Assembly: GCA_965277435.1 (NCBI GenBank)
Contig: OZ255821.1
Span: 6,324,001 to 6,388,000 of the forward strand
Origin: Bog-105 sp965277435
GTDB taxonomy: Bacteria; Acidobacteriota; Terriglobia; Bryobacterales; Bryobacteraceae
Direction: 5' to 3'
DNA length: 64,000 nucleotides
The notes under the pieces are model-generated. The model had not been told where the DNA came from. It saw nothing but the letters and a program-made list of their open reading frames with translations, and ran no database searches. The number at the start of each line of letters is the position of its first letter. Positions within the stretch are counted from its first letter, which is position 1. A program made the position numbers and the translations under genes. Positions 8,200 to 17,225 of this stretch are shown piece after piece.

Positions 8200-8628
8200 A
8201 TGCCCACAAGTCTCGCCCTGGCCCTGTTCGCTCTCCTGCTCTGTTTGAACGGCAGACTCTCCGCCCAGACGCCCGCCGCAGACCCGATTGATAAAACGTT
8301 CGATGCCTGCCTGGCTGGACCGGCCGGCAACAACACCGTCGGGCAGGTCGACTGTGGGGCCAAAGCCGCTGCTGCCTGGGATCGGGAGTTGAACCAGGTC
8401 TACAACAAATTGCTGAAGTCGCTCGACCCAGCCTCCCAAACTCTGCTGCGGGCCTCGCAGCGCCAGTGGCTCGCCTTTCGAGAAACCGAAAAGAAATTTC
8501 AATCCGGGCCGTGGCGTAGCACGCAGGGCACCGTGGTCCAAATCACCCTTACGATGGCCAACGTGGAAATCCTCAAGAGCCGCGTGCTTACGCTCCGCAA
8601 TTACGCCGGAGATGGTAATCCCAACTAG
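8200..8628 (+). CDS. LprI/DUF1311-like secreted protein
   Basis: 142 residues with a clear Sec signal peptide (LALALFALLLCLNGRLSAQT, cleavage near residue 24). The mature part carries the DUF1311 (lysozyme inhibitor LprI N-terminal) pattern: a short cysteine pair (FDACLAG, QVDCGAK), then WDRELNQVYNKLLKSL and LRASQRQWLAFRE. Proteins of this family sit in the periplasm; the founder inhibits lysozyme. It is transcribed divergently from the PspA operon across a shared regulatory gap, which fits an envelope-stress theme by inference only. Confidence 0.8.
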   Translation: MPTSLALALFALLLCLNGRLSAQTPAADPIDKTFDACLAGPAGNNTVGQVDCGAKAAAAWDRELNQVYNKLLKSLDPASQTLLRASQRQWLAFRETEKKFQSGPWRSTQGTVVQITLTMANVEILKSRVLTLRNYAGDGNPN

Positions 8629-8772
8629 CATTCTCGTGCGGGGAGGGGGCGTCAAAATGCAGAATAGATGACAGGCTGAAACCCAATCCACTTAGTTAAG
8701 GGTGCTCTCGAAAAAATCCAACGGTATTTTGGGATTTTCTCGGTCACCTCGGGGCAGAGCACTACTACGGTG

Positions 8773-8790
8773 ACAGGCGAAAGCGCCTGT
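8773..8790. repeat. Perfect hairpin ACAGGCG-aaag-CGCCTGT
   Basis: Seven-base perfect stem with a four-base AAAG loop, 9 bases upstream of the REP-like element at 8799. It lies in the 214-base gap between the LprI-like gene and the STGPRT-family gene. It looks like a dispersed palindromic repeat, not a terminator, because no T-run follows on either strand. Confidence 0.5.
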
Positions 8791-8798
8791 TCCACAAG

Positions 8799-8836
8799 AA
8801 ATGTAGAAACTAGCGGCAGGCTGAAGCCTACCCTAC
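8799..8836. repeat. REP-like hairpin repeat (AAATGTAGAAAC + GGCAGGCTGAAGCCTACC)
   Basis: One of at least four copies in the window. The core forms a hairpin with seven of eight stem pairs around a two-base loop; it is preceded by AAATGTAGAAAC. This same two-part unit marks both ends of the IS at 22649-24528. Here it ends 7 bases from the stop codon of the gene at 8843-9622. Confidence 0.7.
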
Positions 8837-8842
8837 GAGCTT

Positions 8843-9622
8843 TCAGGCGGCTTTTGTTAGTTCGCGCATGGCTTGGGCGGTGCGTGCGCCTGCGAGATAG
8901 GACTCGATGTCGTCGATTGAAAATTCGAAGCCATGGTCGGCGGGGTCGAAGGGTTGGTTGCGACTGCGAGCGACTTGGTACACGGTAGCGGCAGTGGCTA
9001 GGTCCTGTGCTTCCTGCTTGTTGCGTTCCTGCTGGGCTTCGCGGAGATCGGCGAGATCTTTGTCACGCTGGCGGCGTAAGCGGGTTTCCTGGAGTTGCAG
9101 ATTGCGGAACTGCTTTTCATAGACAAGATACGTTTCGAGTTCGATCAGGCCGGCCTGGGCTTCGGCCGGTTCGGCGGCGAATTTCTCGGCGAACTGGCTG
9201 CGTCCGCGGGCGTAGAGGGCGAACTCGAGAGTGGGGATGCGGCGGAGACGCCAGTTGGCATCGGCGATCGACTGTACCAGCTCAGATTCGCGAGCGCCGA
9301 CGGGCTGGAACTCGCGGACGAAGCGCTCGACGTACTGTTCGTAAGCGGCAGCATCGTCGGAGGGCAGCAGGACGGTGCGGCCGGTAAGAGCGGTTTTCAG
9401 GGCGTTGATGGAGGATTGGGCTTTGCCTTCGGCGGTGCGGGGGCCGGTGGAGAAAGTGGCATTGGCGCGATTGGCGGCGAGGCGGGCGGCGGAGATTTCG
9501 GTGGATTCCGCTTCGGCGGCTGTTTCAACGACAGCGAGTTCGCGGATTTCTTCTATGTTCGCTTTGCGGGCGAGCTTTTTGGCTTTGCGTTCCTGGGCGC
9601 GGCGAATGGAGCGGGCAGTCAT
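8843..9622 (-). CDS. STGPRT-motif helical protein, repeat-adjacent multicopy family
   Basis: 259 residues. The N-terminus is highly basic (RRAQERKAKKLARKANIEE), followed by AARLAANRANATFSTGPRT-AEGKAQSSINALKTALTGRTVLL, a motif block I know from a widespread family of uncharacterised bacterial proteins (ANRxNAxxSTGPxTxxGK). The rest is almost wholly helical with many Glu, Arg and Gln (about residues 90-215, probable coiled coil), ending in a short Ala-rich tail. No signal peptide or membrane segment. A REP-like hairpin abuts its stop codon. Function unknown; nucleic-acid binding is possible from the charge, but that is inference. Confidence 0.7.
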   Translation of the reverse strand: MTARSIRRAQERKAKKLARKANIEEIRELAVVETAAEAESTEISAARLAANRANATFSTGPRTAEGKAQSSINALKTALTGRTVLLPSDDAAAYEQYVERFVREFQPVGARESELVQSIADANWRLRRIPTLEFALYARGRSQFAEKFAAEPAEAQAGLIELETYLVYEKQFRNLQLQETRLRRQRDKDLADLREAQQERNKQEAQDLATAATVYQVARSRNQPFDPADHGFEFSIDDIESYLAGARTAQAMRELTKAA

Positions 9623-9847
9623 GATGTAGTTTCTCCTCGGGTAAGAGATCAGGCGATTGGAGGGTAGCAGGCGCGGGAAGACCGTTGCAAAGGATTTAGG
9701 TTGCGGGGAGGCGTAAGACTTTTGGAATCAAGAGCCAAAAATATTTTCTTCGTTTGTGATTCCCCCACGGCGGGTTAAGACAACCGCCGCAACGAGGGGC
9801 GCAACCAGATCGCGCTGCACGCAGTAACACGACTCTGGAAGGTATAC

Positions 9848-10350
9848 ATGAACCGAAGTGTTCTTTGGCTATTTTTAGTAACCGCGCCGCTGCTTAGCGC
9901 CGGCTCGCTCGGCAGTTTGCAAGGCACAAGTAGTTCGGATCCCAGCCGCGGATCAGGCAATTGCAGCGGAATGTGGGATTCCTCTTTCAGTTTTGACGGA
10001 CCTTTCTTCCCAGGGTTCCCGGGGCCCAACCAGTTCGGATCCGGCGCAGCACCACTAGTCATAGACTTTGAAGTTGGCGCCAGCGGGGGCAACTTCAGCT
10101 ATGAGGGCGCTACTTGTAATTCCGGGATGGTAATAGGTGGCAGTTCCTGCTACGGCCGGATATTGCTTGAGTCGTTTACGTTCGGACCGCCGGCCGACAC
10201 AGGACTTTCAGCCGGTGATGTGGTCAGCGTCGTGGGCCCCGCCAGGGCGGAAGGTTTTTTTTGCGCCACGTGTGGTGGACCTCCAAGTACTCAGATATTC
10301 GACATAGAAGTACTAGCCAAGTATCAGTTCACATTGACGGCTCCAGGGAC
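9848..10350 (+). pseudogene. Secreted beta-rich protein gene, truncated at its 3' end
   Basis: Starts with a strong ribosome site (GGAAGG, five bases before ATG) and a signal peptide (MNRSVLWLFLVTAPLLSAGS). About 165 residues of Gly/Ser-rich beta-type sequence follow (LVIDFEVGASGGNFSYEG, FCATCGGPPSTQIFD), typical of secreted PEP-CTERM-like proteins in soil bacteria. Around base 10345-10355 the sequence changes abruptly into a permease gene in another frame, so the natural C-terminus (and any sorting signal) is lost. The frame itself stays open to 10459, giving a 203-residue chimeric product if translated. Confidence 0.7.
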
Positions 10351-11847
10351 GCAGGCGGCGCACCGTGGTGGCGCATTGTTCGACAGTTGTTTCTCGAAAG
10401 CGCCCTGCTGGCCTCGCTTGGTGCCGCCGTCGGATGCGCGTTCGCGTGGGGCGGATTGAGAGCGCTTATCGCGGTGCTGCCGCCGGATACTTTTCCCGAC
10501 GAAGCTGTAATCGCTCTCAACACTCGCGTGCTTGTCGCGACGATCGGCGTAACGGCTTCCACGGCGCTCTTTTTTGGACTGGTCCCGTTGCTCGGCGGCT
10601 TGCGCCAAGATGTCAACAACACACTCAAATCGGGTGGCTACGGACAAACGGGATTCCGGCGCGTTCACACCAGACGTTTGCTCATTGTCTGCGAGGTGGC
10701 GGTGTCCCTGGTTCTTCTATCGGCGGCGGGACTGACAATGCGCACGTTTTTGCACGAACGCGAAGTGCGGCTAGGCATCGTTCCGGAGCATCTGTTGACA
10801 GCGCAAATTTTCCTGACCAAGAATCAACGCAGCGTGGAGCAACAGGCGCGCTTCGTTCGTGAACTGACCACGACCCTGCAGCGTGTCCCCGGGGTTCTCG
10901 ACATCGCAACCACGACAGACTTTCTGCCGTTCGCGGGGGCACAGACCGCTTTGGATAGCTCAACCAATATCCACTCCGGTCAAGCAGAGGGCCAGTTCGC
11001 GCTGGTAAATTCGAGGTTCTTCAACGTGCTCGGCATTCCGTTCCGCGCAGGCCGGAACATCACTGAGTCCGATGTTGCCGGCAGCCACAGAGTCGCTGTC
11101 ATTAATACGGCGCTGGCAAACAAGTTCTTCACACATGAGAACCCGATTGGACAACGCGTCCGGGTGAATACTCTCGCCTATCTTCGCCAACCGCTCGCGG
11201 ATCCGTGGTTCGAGATCGTAGGCATTGTTTCCGATTACAAGAACCGGGGCATTCGCCAGCCGGTCATACCCGAAGTGTTCCTGCCGTATACGCTCTCGGG
11301 ACTGGGTGGCTTTGCAGTGGTCGTGCGCACTGGAGGAGACCCGCACTCGTTTACCAAAGCGCTGGAGAGCACTGCGCTCAATTTGGATGGCAGCGCTGTG
11401 GTACGCCGCATACGCACGTTGCAGGACGGGCTGGAAGCTGAGGTGTACTCGAAACCGCGATTTGCATTGAGAATTTTCGCTGTGTTCGCCGCGTTGGGGA
11501 TTCTTCTCGTGAGCGCCGGATTGTACAGCGTAACGGCGTACGCTGTTTCTCAACGCAGACGTGAGATTGGGATCCGCGTTGCACTTGGCGCAACCCCGGG
11601 CGATGTGCAGGCACTCGTGATGGGCACCGAAATGCGCGCTGTGGCAATCGGAATTCTGGCGGGGTTGGTTCTATCTTTCGTCTTCATGCGTTTGCTGGCA
11701 AGCCAGTTCTGGGGAGTAAGCGCGCACGATCCTTTGACGTTTATGGCAGTAGCCGGAATCCTGATCGTAGTCGGGACGGCGGCTTGTTATATACCGTCGC
11801 TGGCAGCCATGCGGGTGAATCCGGTTGAAACCCTGCGCGCCGAGTGA
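10346..11847 (+). pseudogene. 5'-truncated ADOP permease (C-terminal half only)
   Basis: The open sequence begins inside the first FtsX region (WRIVRQLFLESALLASLGAA) and continues through HTRRLLIVCEVAVSLVLLSAAGL, a complete second MacB_PCD domain (VNSRFFNVLGIPFRAGRNI, IINTALANKFF-type sequence) and the last FtsX segments (SQRRREIGIRVALGATPGDV), ending normally at MRVNPVETLRAE. The first ~400 residues of the family are missing and replaced by the 3' part of an unrelated secreted-protein gene. No proper start or ribosome site is visible, so it is probably not functional. It converges on the decayed ADOP gene at 11879. Confidence 0.85.
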
Positions 11848-11878
11848 GAAGGAAATTTGAGAGTGATGTTCGCCCGAC

Positions 11879-14485
11879 TCATTCGTACCGGAGTGCCATT
11901 GTTGGATCTAATCGGGCGGCACGGCGGGCGGGCAGATAGCCGGCGAGCGCCGCAGAAGCGGCGAGCACGGCGGCCACGGCGATGAATACAGCGGGATCAA
12001 GCGGGCGCACCCCATATAAGAGACCGGCTAACAGGCGGACGAATCCAAGTGAGGCCACAACACCAGAGCCAATACCCACAAACACTGGACCGCAGCTTGG
12101 CCGACAATCAGGGCGAGCACGTCACGTGGACTGGCGCCCAACGCCAGGCGTACCCCGATCTCCTGGGTGCGTTGCTCCGCGCCGAATGAAACAACCGCTT
12201 AGATTCCAACGACAGCCATCAGAAGCGCCAGCCCCGCAAAGACCGCCAACAGGATGCCGAGCACACGCTGAGTAGATAGAGACTCCGAAGCGAGATCCGT
12301 CAACGGCATGAGATACGAGACCGCCTGATTCTTGTCGAGCGCCCAGACCTGCTTCTCAACGTCCTTTGCCAGCGCCATCGGATTGCCCTCGGTCCGTATC
12401 GCCAGGCAAATCAACGGGAATGGAAATTGAGCGAACGGAACATAAATCTCCGAAGTCAACTCCGAGGTCATTCCGAGATGATGTACGTCTCCGACGATGC
12501 CCACGATCTGCACGGGCGTGCCGAACGCGGCATCGACAACCTTGCCAAGTGCGTTACCTCGAGGGAATATTCGTCTGGCGAGTGTCTCGCTGACGACCGT
12601 AACCGACATTGAACCCTTTTGATCGTGAGGGTCAAACGTCCGACCTGCCAGAACCGGTATCTGCATCGTCCGGAAATAGTCGGGGGTGATCGAGCTCCAC
12701 ATTGATGTTGGAGGGCGACCATTGGTTTCGCCCATGCGACTGACAGGGCGACTCCCCCGCCAGCCGCTCAATGGAAGGAACGTAACCGTCGCGGCCGAAC
12801 GTACAGGGGGCAGACTTCGTAAGTTGACGAGAAGCCCATCGGAGAAAGACAACAGCTTAGGTCCGCTCGAATACTTGTCTGCGGGCAACACAAGACGAAG
12901 TGTCAGCAGATGATTGGGATTGATTCCGAGATTGCCGCGCACGAGATGAACAAAGCTCTTCAACATGAGCCCGGCGGCGATCAGCAGCACCACCGAGACC
13001 GCGATTTCCATCCCGGTCAGAATAGAGCGCGTTCGCCGGTTTAGCAGCGTGCCAGCCACTTTGTGGGACGACTCTTTCAGCGACGGGGCAATGTCAGATC
13101 GCATGAGTTCAAATGCGGGCAGCAATCCAAACAGCAGTCCCGTGGCCAAAGCACAAGAGCAGCGCGAAGCCCAGCACAAATCCATCGATCGGGATTCTCT
13201 CGATACGCGGTATGTTGAGGTTTGCAACGTTCTGTGGAAACAAGACCAGCAGAGTCTGCACACAGGCAAACGCGAGGCCTACGCCGCACAGCGCGCCAGC
13301 GAAGGCGAGCAGCAGGCTCTCGGTCAGGAACTGGCGCAACAAGCGCTGCCGGGCCGCACCGAGGGCATGGCGGACGGCGATCTCGCCGCGGCGAGACACA
13401 GCACGCACTTGCAGGAGGTTGGCCACATTGGCGCACGCGATCAGCAGCACAAAGCCCACGGCACCCATCAGCAGTAGCAACGGCGAACGGATATCGCCGC
13501 TGATTGCCTGCCTTAAGCTGATCAGGTTTACGGCGTCGACGTCCTTGTTAGTGGCCGGGTATTGACGTGACAGTTGTTGAGCAATCGCGGTCATGTCGGA
13601 AACCGCCTGCTGTTCCGTAAGTCCTGGGCGCAGCCGCGCGAGAACTCGCAAGAAACGATCGCCGCGGTTGGCAGCCGATTCCGGACGGATCACAAGCGGT
13701 GTCCACAGTTCGGTAGCGCCTGGATAGTCCACGCCCCGCGGCATCACACCGATGATGGTGTGTGGCACGCCATCCAAAATGGCAGTTTGGCCGATCACGT
13801 TTCGGGCTCCTCCAAAACGCGTCCGCCAAAGCCGATAACTTAGAATTGCGACCTGATCCTTACCGGCGTGCTCTTCCTCGGGAGAGAAAGTGCGCCCGAG
13901 CAGCGGCGCTGCGCCGAGCACATGAAAGAAGTTGGACGAGAACGAATAGGCAGTCAGAGGAACCGGAGTTCCCCGGCCGGTCAGCGTGTACATCTCGTCT
14001 GAAGACGCAGCCATTTCGCTGAAAACGCGATTATGCTCACGCCAGTCTGCGTAGTCCGGTGGCGACACCTGTTCCGTGTTGAACCCGCGCTGCCGGTCGA
14101 AGTTCCAGACGGTCATGACGCGACCGGCGTCCCGATAGGGAAGAGGTTTGATGAGCACTGCGTTGACTACGCTGAAAATCGCCGTGTTCGCACCCGTACC
14201 GAGCGCCAGTATTACGATTATGAGCGCCGTGGCTCCCGGTTTCCGGCCAAACGTCCGCAGGGCGAATCGCAAATCGGCCACGAGATCTTCAAGCCATTGG
14301 CGCGTCCAAACAGCCCGAGTGTTCTCCACAACCGTTGTCATGTTCCCGAGTGCCCGGCGGGCCGCATAGCGCGCCTGTTCCTCAGTTGCACCTCCCTCAC
14401 GCTGCTCAGCAGCCTCCAGGTAGAGGTGCGCGCGTAACTCACGCTCGATATCGTTCTTAGGATTTTTGCGAGACCACCAGCTCAT
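11879..14485 (-). pseudogene. ADOP permease gene broken by frameshifts and a stop codon
   Basis: One ancestral ~870-codon gene, now in three pieces. The first (from 14485) has the N-terminal region, MacB_PCD domain and first FtsX core (NVANLLQVRAVSRRGEIAVR), then shifts frame near 13150-13165. The second frame resumes with ATGLLFGLLPAFELMRSD and runs through the second MacB_PCD domain to AVVGI, where TAA replaces an expected Tyr codon at about 12199. Reading on through that stop gives VVSFGAEQRTQEIGVRLALG, then a further shift near 12087, and the tail VASLGFVRLLAGLLYGV ending DPTMALRYE. The start overlaps the PadR stop (ATGA). Confidence 0.9.
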
Positions 14486-14844
14486 TTCGCTTCTTCCTCA
14501 CTGGGCCACATCACGCGCGAGATCGCATGTGCCAGCCGTTTCCATTTCGACTCTTCTGCAATTAACTGCTTTTTGCCGGCCGCGGTGAGGCGGTAATACT
14601 TGAACTCGCGCTTCAGGTCTTTGCCGGCAGGTTGCCAACTGGCCGAGATCCAGCGCTTCCGTTCCAGTCGATGCAGCGCAGGATACAGCGATCCGTGTTC
14701 CACCTGCAGAACCTCGTCGGTGGTTCGTTGTATGTGCTTTGCGATTTGATGGCCGTGGGCCGGACCGAACACCAGGGTTCGCAAGATCAGCATGTCGAGG
14801 GTACCTTGCAGAAACGCGACCCGATCCGGGATTGGCTTGGGCAT
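14482..14844 (-). CDS. PadR family transcriptional regulator
   Basis: 120-residue winged-helix regulator: FLQGTLDMLILRTLVFGPAH, HGHQIAKHIQRTTDEVL, then the PadR signature VEHGSLYPALHRLERKRWI. Its stop overlaps the start of the decayed ADOP permease by four bases (ATGA), the same two-gene design as at 2425-1. The regulator is intact although its target permease is broken. It is transcribed divergently from the S9 peptidase gene, with an inverted repeat directly upstream that is a good autoregulatory candidate. Confidence 0.92.
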   Translation of the reverse strand: MPKPIPDRVAFLQGTLDMLILRTLVFGPAHGHQIAKHIQRTTDEVLQVEHGSLYPALHRLERKRWISASWQPAGKDLKREFKYYRLTAAGKKQLIAEESKWKRLAHAISRVMWPSEEEAK

Positions 14845-14858
14845 ATCTGTAAAGACAT

Positions 14859-14887
14859 TCTACCCAAATATCGGGAGGCTGGGTAGA
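14859..14887. promoter_or_regulatory. Inverted repeat TCTACCC-N15-GGGTAGA, candidate PadR operator
   Basis: Perfect seven-base arms at 14859-14865 and 14881-14887 lie 15-43 bases upstream of the PadR start and 67-95 bases upstream of the divergent S9 peptidase start. Arm length and centre spacing of about two helical turns suit a dimeric winged-helix repressor. The assignment is inference from position and symmetry. Confidence 0.35.
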
Positions 14888-14953
14888 CAGCCTGCTGAGA
14901 AAAAAGAAATGTTCGGTTTGCCTAGCGGAGGCTGGTTCCCGAAGAGTGGCAAA

Positions 14954-17158
14954 ATGGAAACTCGTTTTATGCGACCTTCCGGCAAGCTGTTTTCACTGTT
15001 GGTGATTTTGTTCGTGGAGGCCAGCGCCCGTGCGGCTGGTTCGTTCTCGATCGAGCAGGTGATGAGCGCGCCGTTTGCCAGCGAACTGGTGGCGGCCCCG
15101 TCGGGCGCGCATGTCGCCTGGGTTGAAAATGACCGTGGGCGGCGCAATATTTGGCTGGCTAGCGGTCCCGAATGGAAAGCTGTCCAGGCTACGAATTTCC
15201 AGCAAGACGACGGGCAGGAGATCGCCGATTTAACGTGGGCGCCCGACGCTACCTATCTGCTCTTCAGCCGGGGAGGCGATTTCGAAAATGGCGGTGAGAA
15301 CCCCAATCCCGACCTTGCGGTCACACGTCCCGACCAGTCGATCTGGCGGCTAAGTCTCAAGGGCGGCGCTCCTGTGAAACTTGGCGAAGGACGCGCCCCG
15401 AGCATCTCGCCTCAAAATAAGATCGTCTTTCTCCGCAAGAGCCAGATCTTTGAATGGCACGATACGCCGACGCCGCAGGCTAGCGAACTGGTGAGCGATA
15501 AAGGCAGGCAGTCGGATATTAAGTGGTCGCCGGACGGCAATTCATTCGCCTTCGTGAGCGAACGCGGCGATCACAGCTTTATTGCTCTTTATGACTACGC
15601 TACGAAGCAACTGCGCTATCTAGACGCGAGCGTGGATCAGGACGGCGGTCCGGTCTGGGCACCGGATGGAAAGCAGTTAGCATTTGTTCGGATCCCGGCG
15701 GCGAGCCGTCCCGCGTTTTTCTCGGCGCAGCGCGAAGGGCAACCCTGGTCGATTCTCCTGGTGGATGTGAACAGCGGACATGGGCATGAAGTGTTCCGCG
15801 CCGAACAAGGGCCGGGTAGCCTGTTCCACGAACTTGCTTCTGAAACGCAGCTTTACTGGAGCGCCAGCAACCGTATCGTCTTCCCGTGGGAGCGGACGGG
15901 CTGGCTGCATCTCTACAGTGTGGCGGCGACGGGTGGTGATCCGGTCGAACTGACGCCGGGCGAAGGCGAAGTGGAGCATGTGAGCGCTTCGCATAACGGG
16001 AACACGATCTATTATTCGACCAACATTGGCGACATCGACAGACGCCATAGTGCAAGCGTCAGCGCCGGTGAGGCAGGTGAGACCCAAGCTTTGACTCACG
16101 GTGAAAACATTGAATGGCAACCGGTAGCTACCGGGGATGGAAGCGCGATCGCGTACTTAAATTCGAGCTTCAATCGGAAGGCGCACGTCTCGGTTCTTAT
16201 GCAGAGCGGCGCCGCGCAGGGCGGGCAGATCGCAGAGTTGAGCCCCGCGCCGCCGCCGGACTTTCCGGCGAAACAACTCGTTACGCCACAGCCGGTATTA
16301 ATTACGGCCGCCGACGGTCTTACGATCCATGGCCAGCTGTTCCTTCCGCCAAATACCGGGACCCACGAACGACGCCCGGCGTTGATCTTCTTTCACGGCG
16401 GGTCGCGTCGCCAGATGCTGCTCGGATTTCATTACATGTATTACTACTCGAACGCTTATTCGCTCAACCAATTTCTGGCGAGCCAAGGCTATGTGGTGCT
16501 TTCGGTCAACTATCGCAGCGGTATCGGCTACGGACTGAATTTTCGCGAAGCGGTGAACTACGGTGCTCGCGGCGGGAGCGAGTTTAATGACGTGATCGGC
16601 GCCGGCCTCTACCTGAAATCACGCCCGGATGTAGATGGAAAGCGCATTGGCGTTTGGGGCGGTTCCTACGGCGGGTACCTGACTGCCATGGCGCTTGCGC
16701 GCGCTTCGGATCTGTTTGCCGCCGGTGTGGATTTTCACGGAGTTCACGACTGGAGCAGCCTGCGCGGCTATCTCACGAGCGGCGCGGTCAGCGGCGATCC
16801 CGACGAGGTGAAAGAACGCCAAGAAGCGGCTCGCGTCGCTTTTGAATCGTCTCCGATGGCGTCGGTGAACACCTGGCGGTCTCCGGTTTTGCTGATTCAC
16901 GGCGATGACGACCGTAATGTCGAGTTTGCGCAAACGGTGATGCTGGTCGAGGCGCTCCGCAAAAGGCACGTGAATATGGAAGAGCTGATCTTTCCCGACG
17001 AAATCCACGACTTTCTTCTGCACCGGCACTGGGTGGAGGCGTATCAGGCCACGGCAGATTTTTTTGCCCGGAAACTAGCCCGGTCCGGCCAAGATGGCAG
17101 GCTAAAGCCTACCCCACCGGTCGAGGAGCAGCCGCCTTCCGTCTCGCAAAATCGCTGA
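14954..17158 (+). CDS. Secreted prolyl oligopeptidase (S9) family peptidase
   Basis: 734-residue exported serine peptidase. After a signal peptide (LFSLLVILFVEASARAAGS) comes an N-terminal beta-propeller with PD40-type repeats (APDATYLLFSRGG, SPDGNSFAFVSERGD, APDGKQLAFVRI), then an alpha/beta-hydrolase domain from about residue 430. The catalytic triad is visible: Ser near 570 (WGGSYGGYL), Asp near 651 (LLIHGDDDRN) and His near 685 (DEIHDFLLH). Of the possible starts I chose ATG 14954, nearest to the signal peptide; the frame is open 54 codons further upstream. The catalytic domain ends at FFARKLAR; the final ~28 residues are encoded in part by a REP-like hairpin (17095-17117), so the tail is a repeat-derived extension. 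Confidence 0.9.
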   Translation: METRFMRPSGKLFSLLVILFVEASARAAGSFSIEQVMSAPFASELVAAPSGAHVAWVENDRGRRNIWLASGPEWKAVQATNFQQDDGQEIADLTWAPDATYLLFSRGGDFENGGENPNPDLAVTRPDQSIWRLSLKGGAPVKLGEGRAPSISPQNKIVFLRKSQIFEWHDTPTPQASELVSDKGRQSDIKWSPDGNSFAFVSERGDHSFIALYDYATKQLRYLDASVDQDGGPVWAPDGKQLAFVRIPAASRPAFFSAQREGQPWSILLVDVNSGHGHEVFRAEQGPGSLFHELASETQLYWSASNRIVFPWERTGWLHLYSVAATGGDPVELTPGEGEVEHVSASHNGNTIYYSTNIGDIDRRHSASVSAGEAGETQALTHGENIEWQPVATGDGSAIAYLNSSFNRKAHVSVLMQSGAAQGGQIAELSPAPPPDFPAKQLVTPQPVLITAADGLTIHGQLFLPPNTGTHERRPALIFFHGGSRRQMLLGFHYMYYYSNAYSLNQFLASQGYVVLSVNYRSGIGYGLNFREAVNYGARGGSEFNDVIGAGLYLKSRPDVDGKRIGVWGGSYGGYLTAMALARASDLFAAGVDFHGVHDWSSLRGYLTSGAVSGDPDEVKERQEAARVAFESSPMASVNTWRSPVLLIHGDDDRNVEFAQTVMLVEALRKRHVNMEELIFPDEIHDFLLHRHWVEAYQATADFFARKLARSGQDGRLKPTPPVEEQPPSVSQNR
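17095..17117. repeat. REP-like hairpin repeat inside the S9 peptidase reading frame
   Basis: TGGCAGGCTAAAGCCTACC core, identical to the copies at 22649 and 24507, preceded by the same AAGA context as the 22649 copy. It is read through as DGRLKPTPP in the C-terminal tail of the S9 peptidase. Confidence 0.75.
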
Positions 17159-17225
17159 TTGATCGGGGGCTTGCGCCAGTCAGCGCGGTTGGGCTTATGG
17201 TGAGAGATGCGGGAATGAGGAGCGA

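Noticed and set aside
9095..9667. 190-codon Gly/Phe-rich plus-strand frame opposite the STGPRT-family gene
   Set aside because: Its apparent GFGFGG repeats come from the reverse complement of Ala/Glu-rich codons; the minus-strand family motif is the real signal.
10261..11847. Treating the 528-codon frame as a normal complete permease
   Set aside because: The first ~30 codons come from the preceding secreted-protein gene in a different frame, and the N-terminal half of the family is absent.
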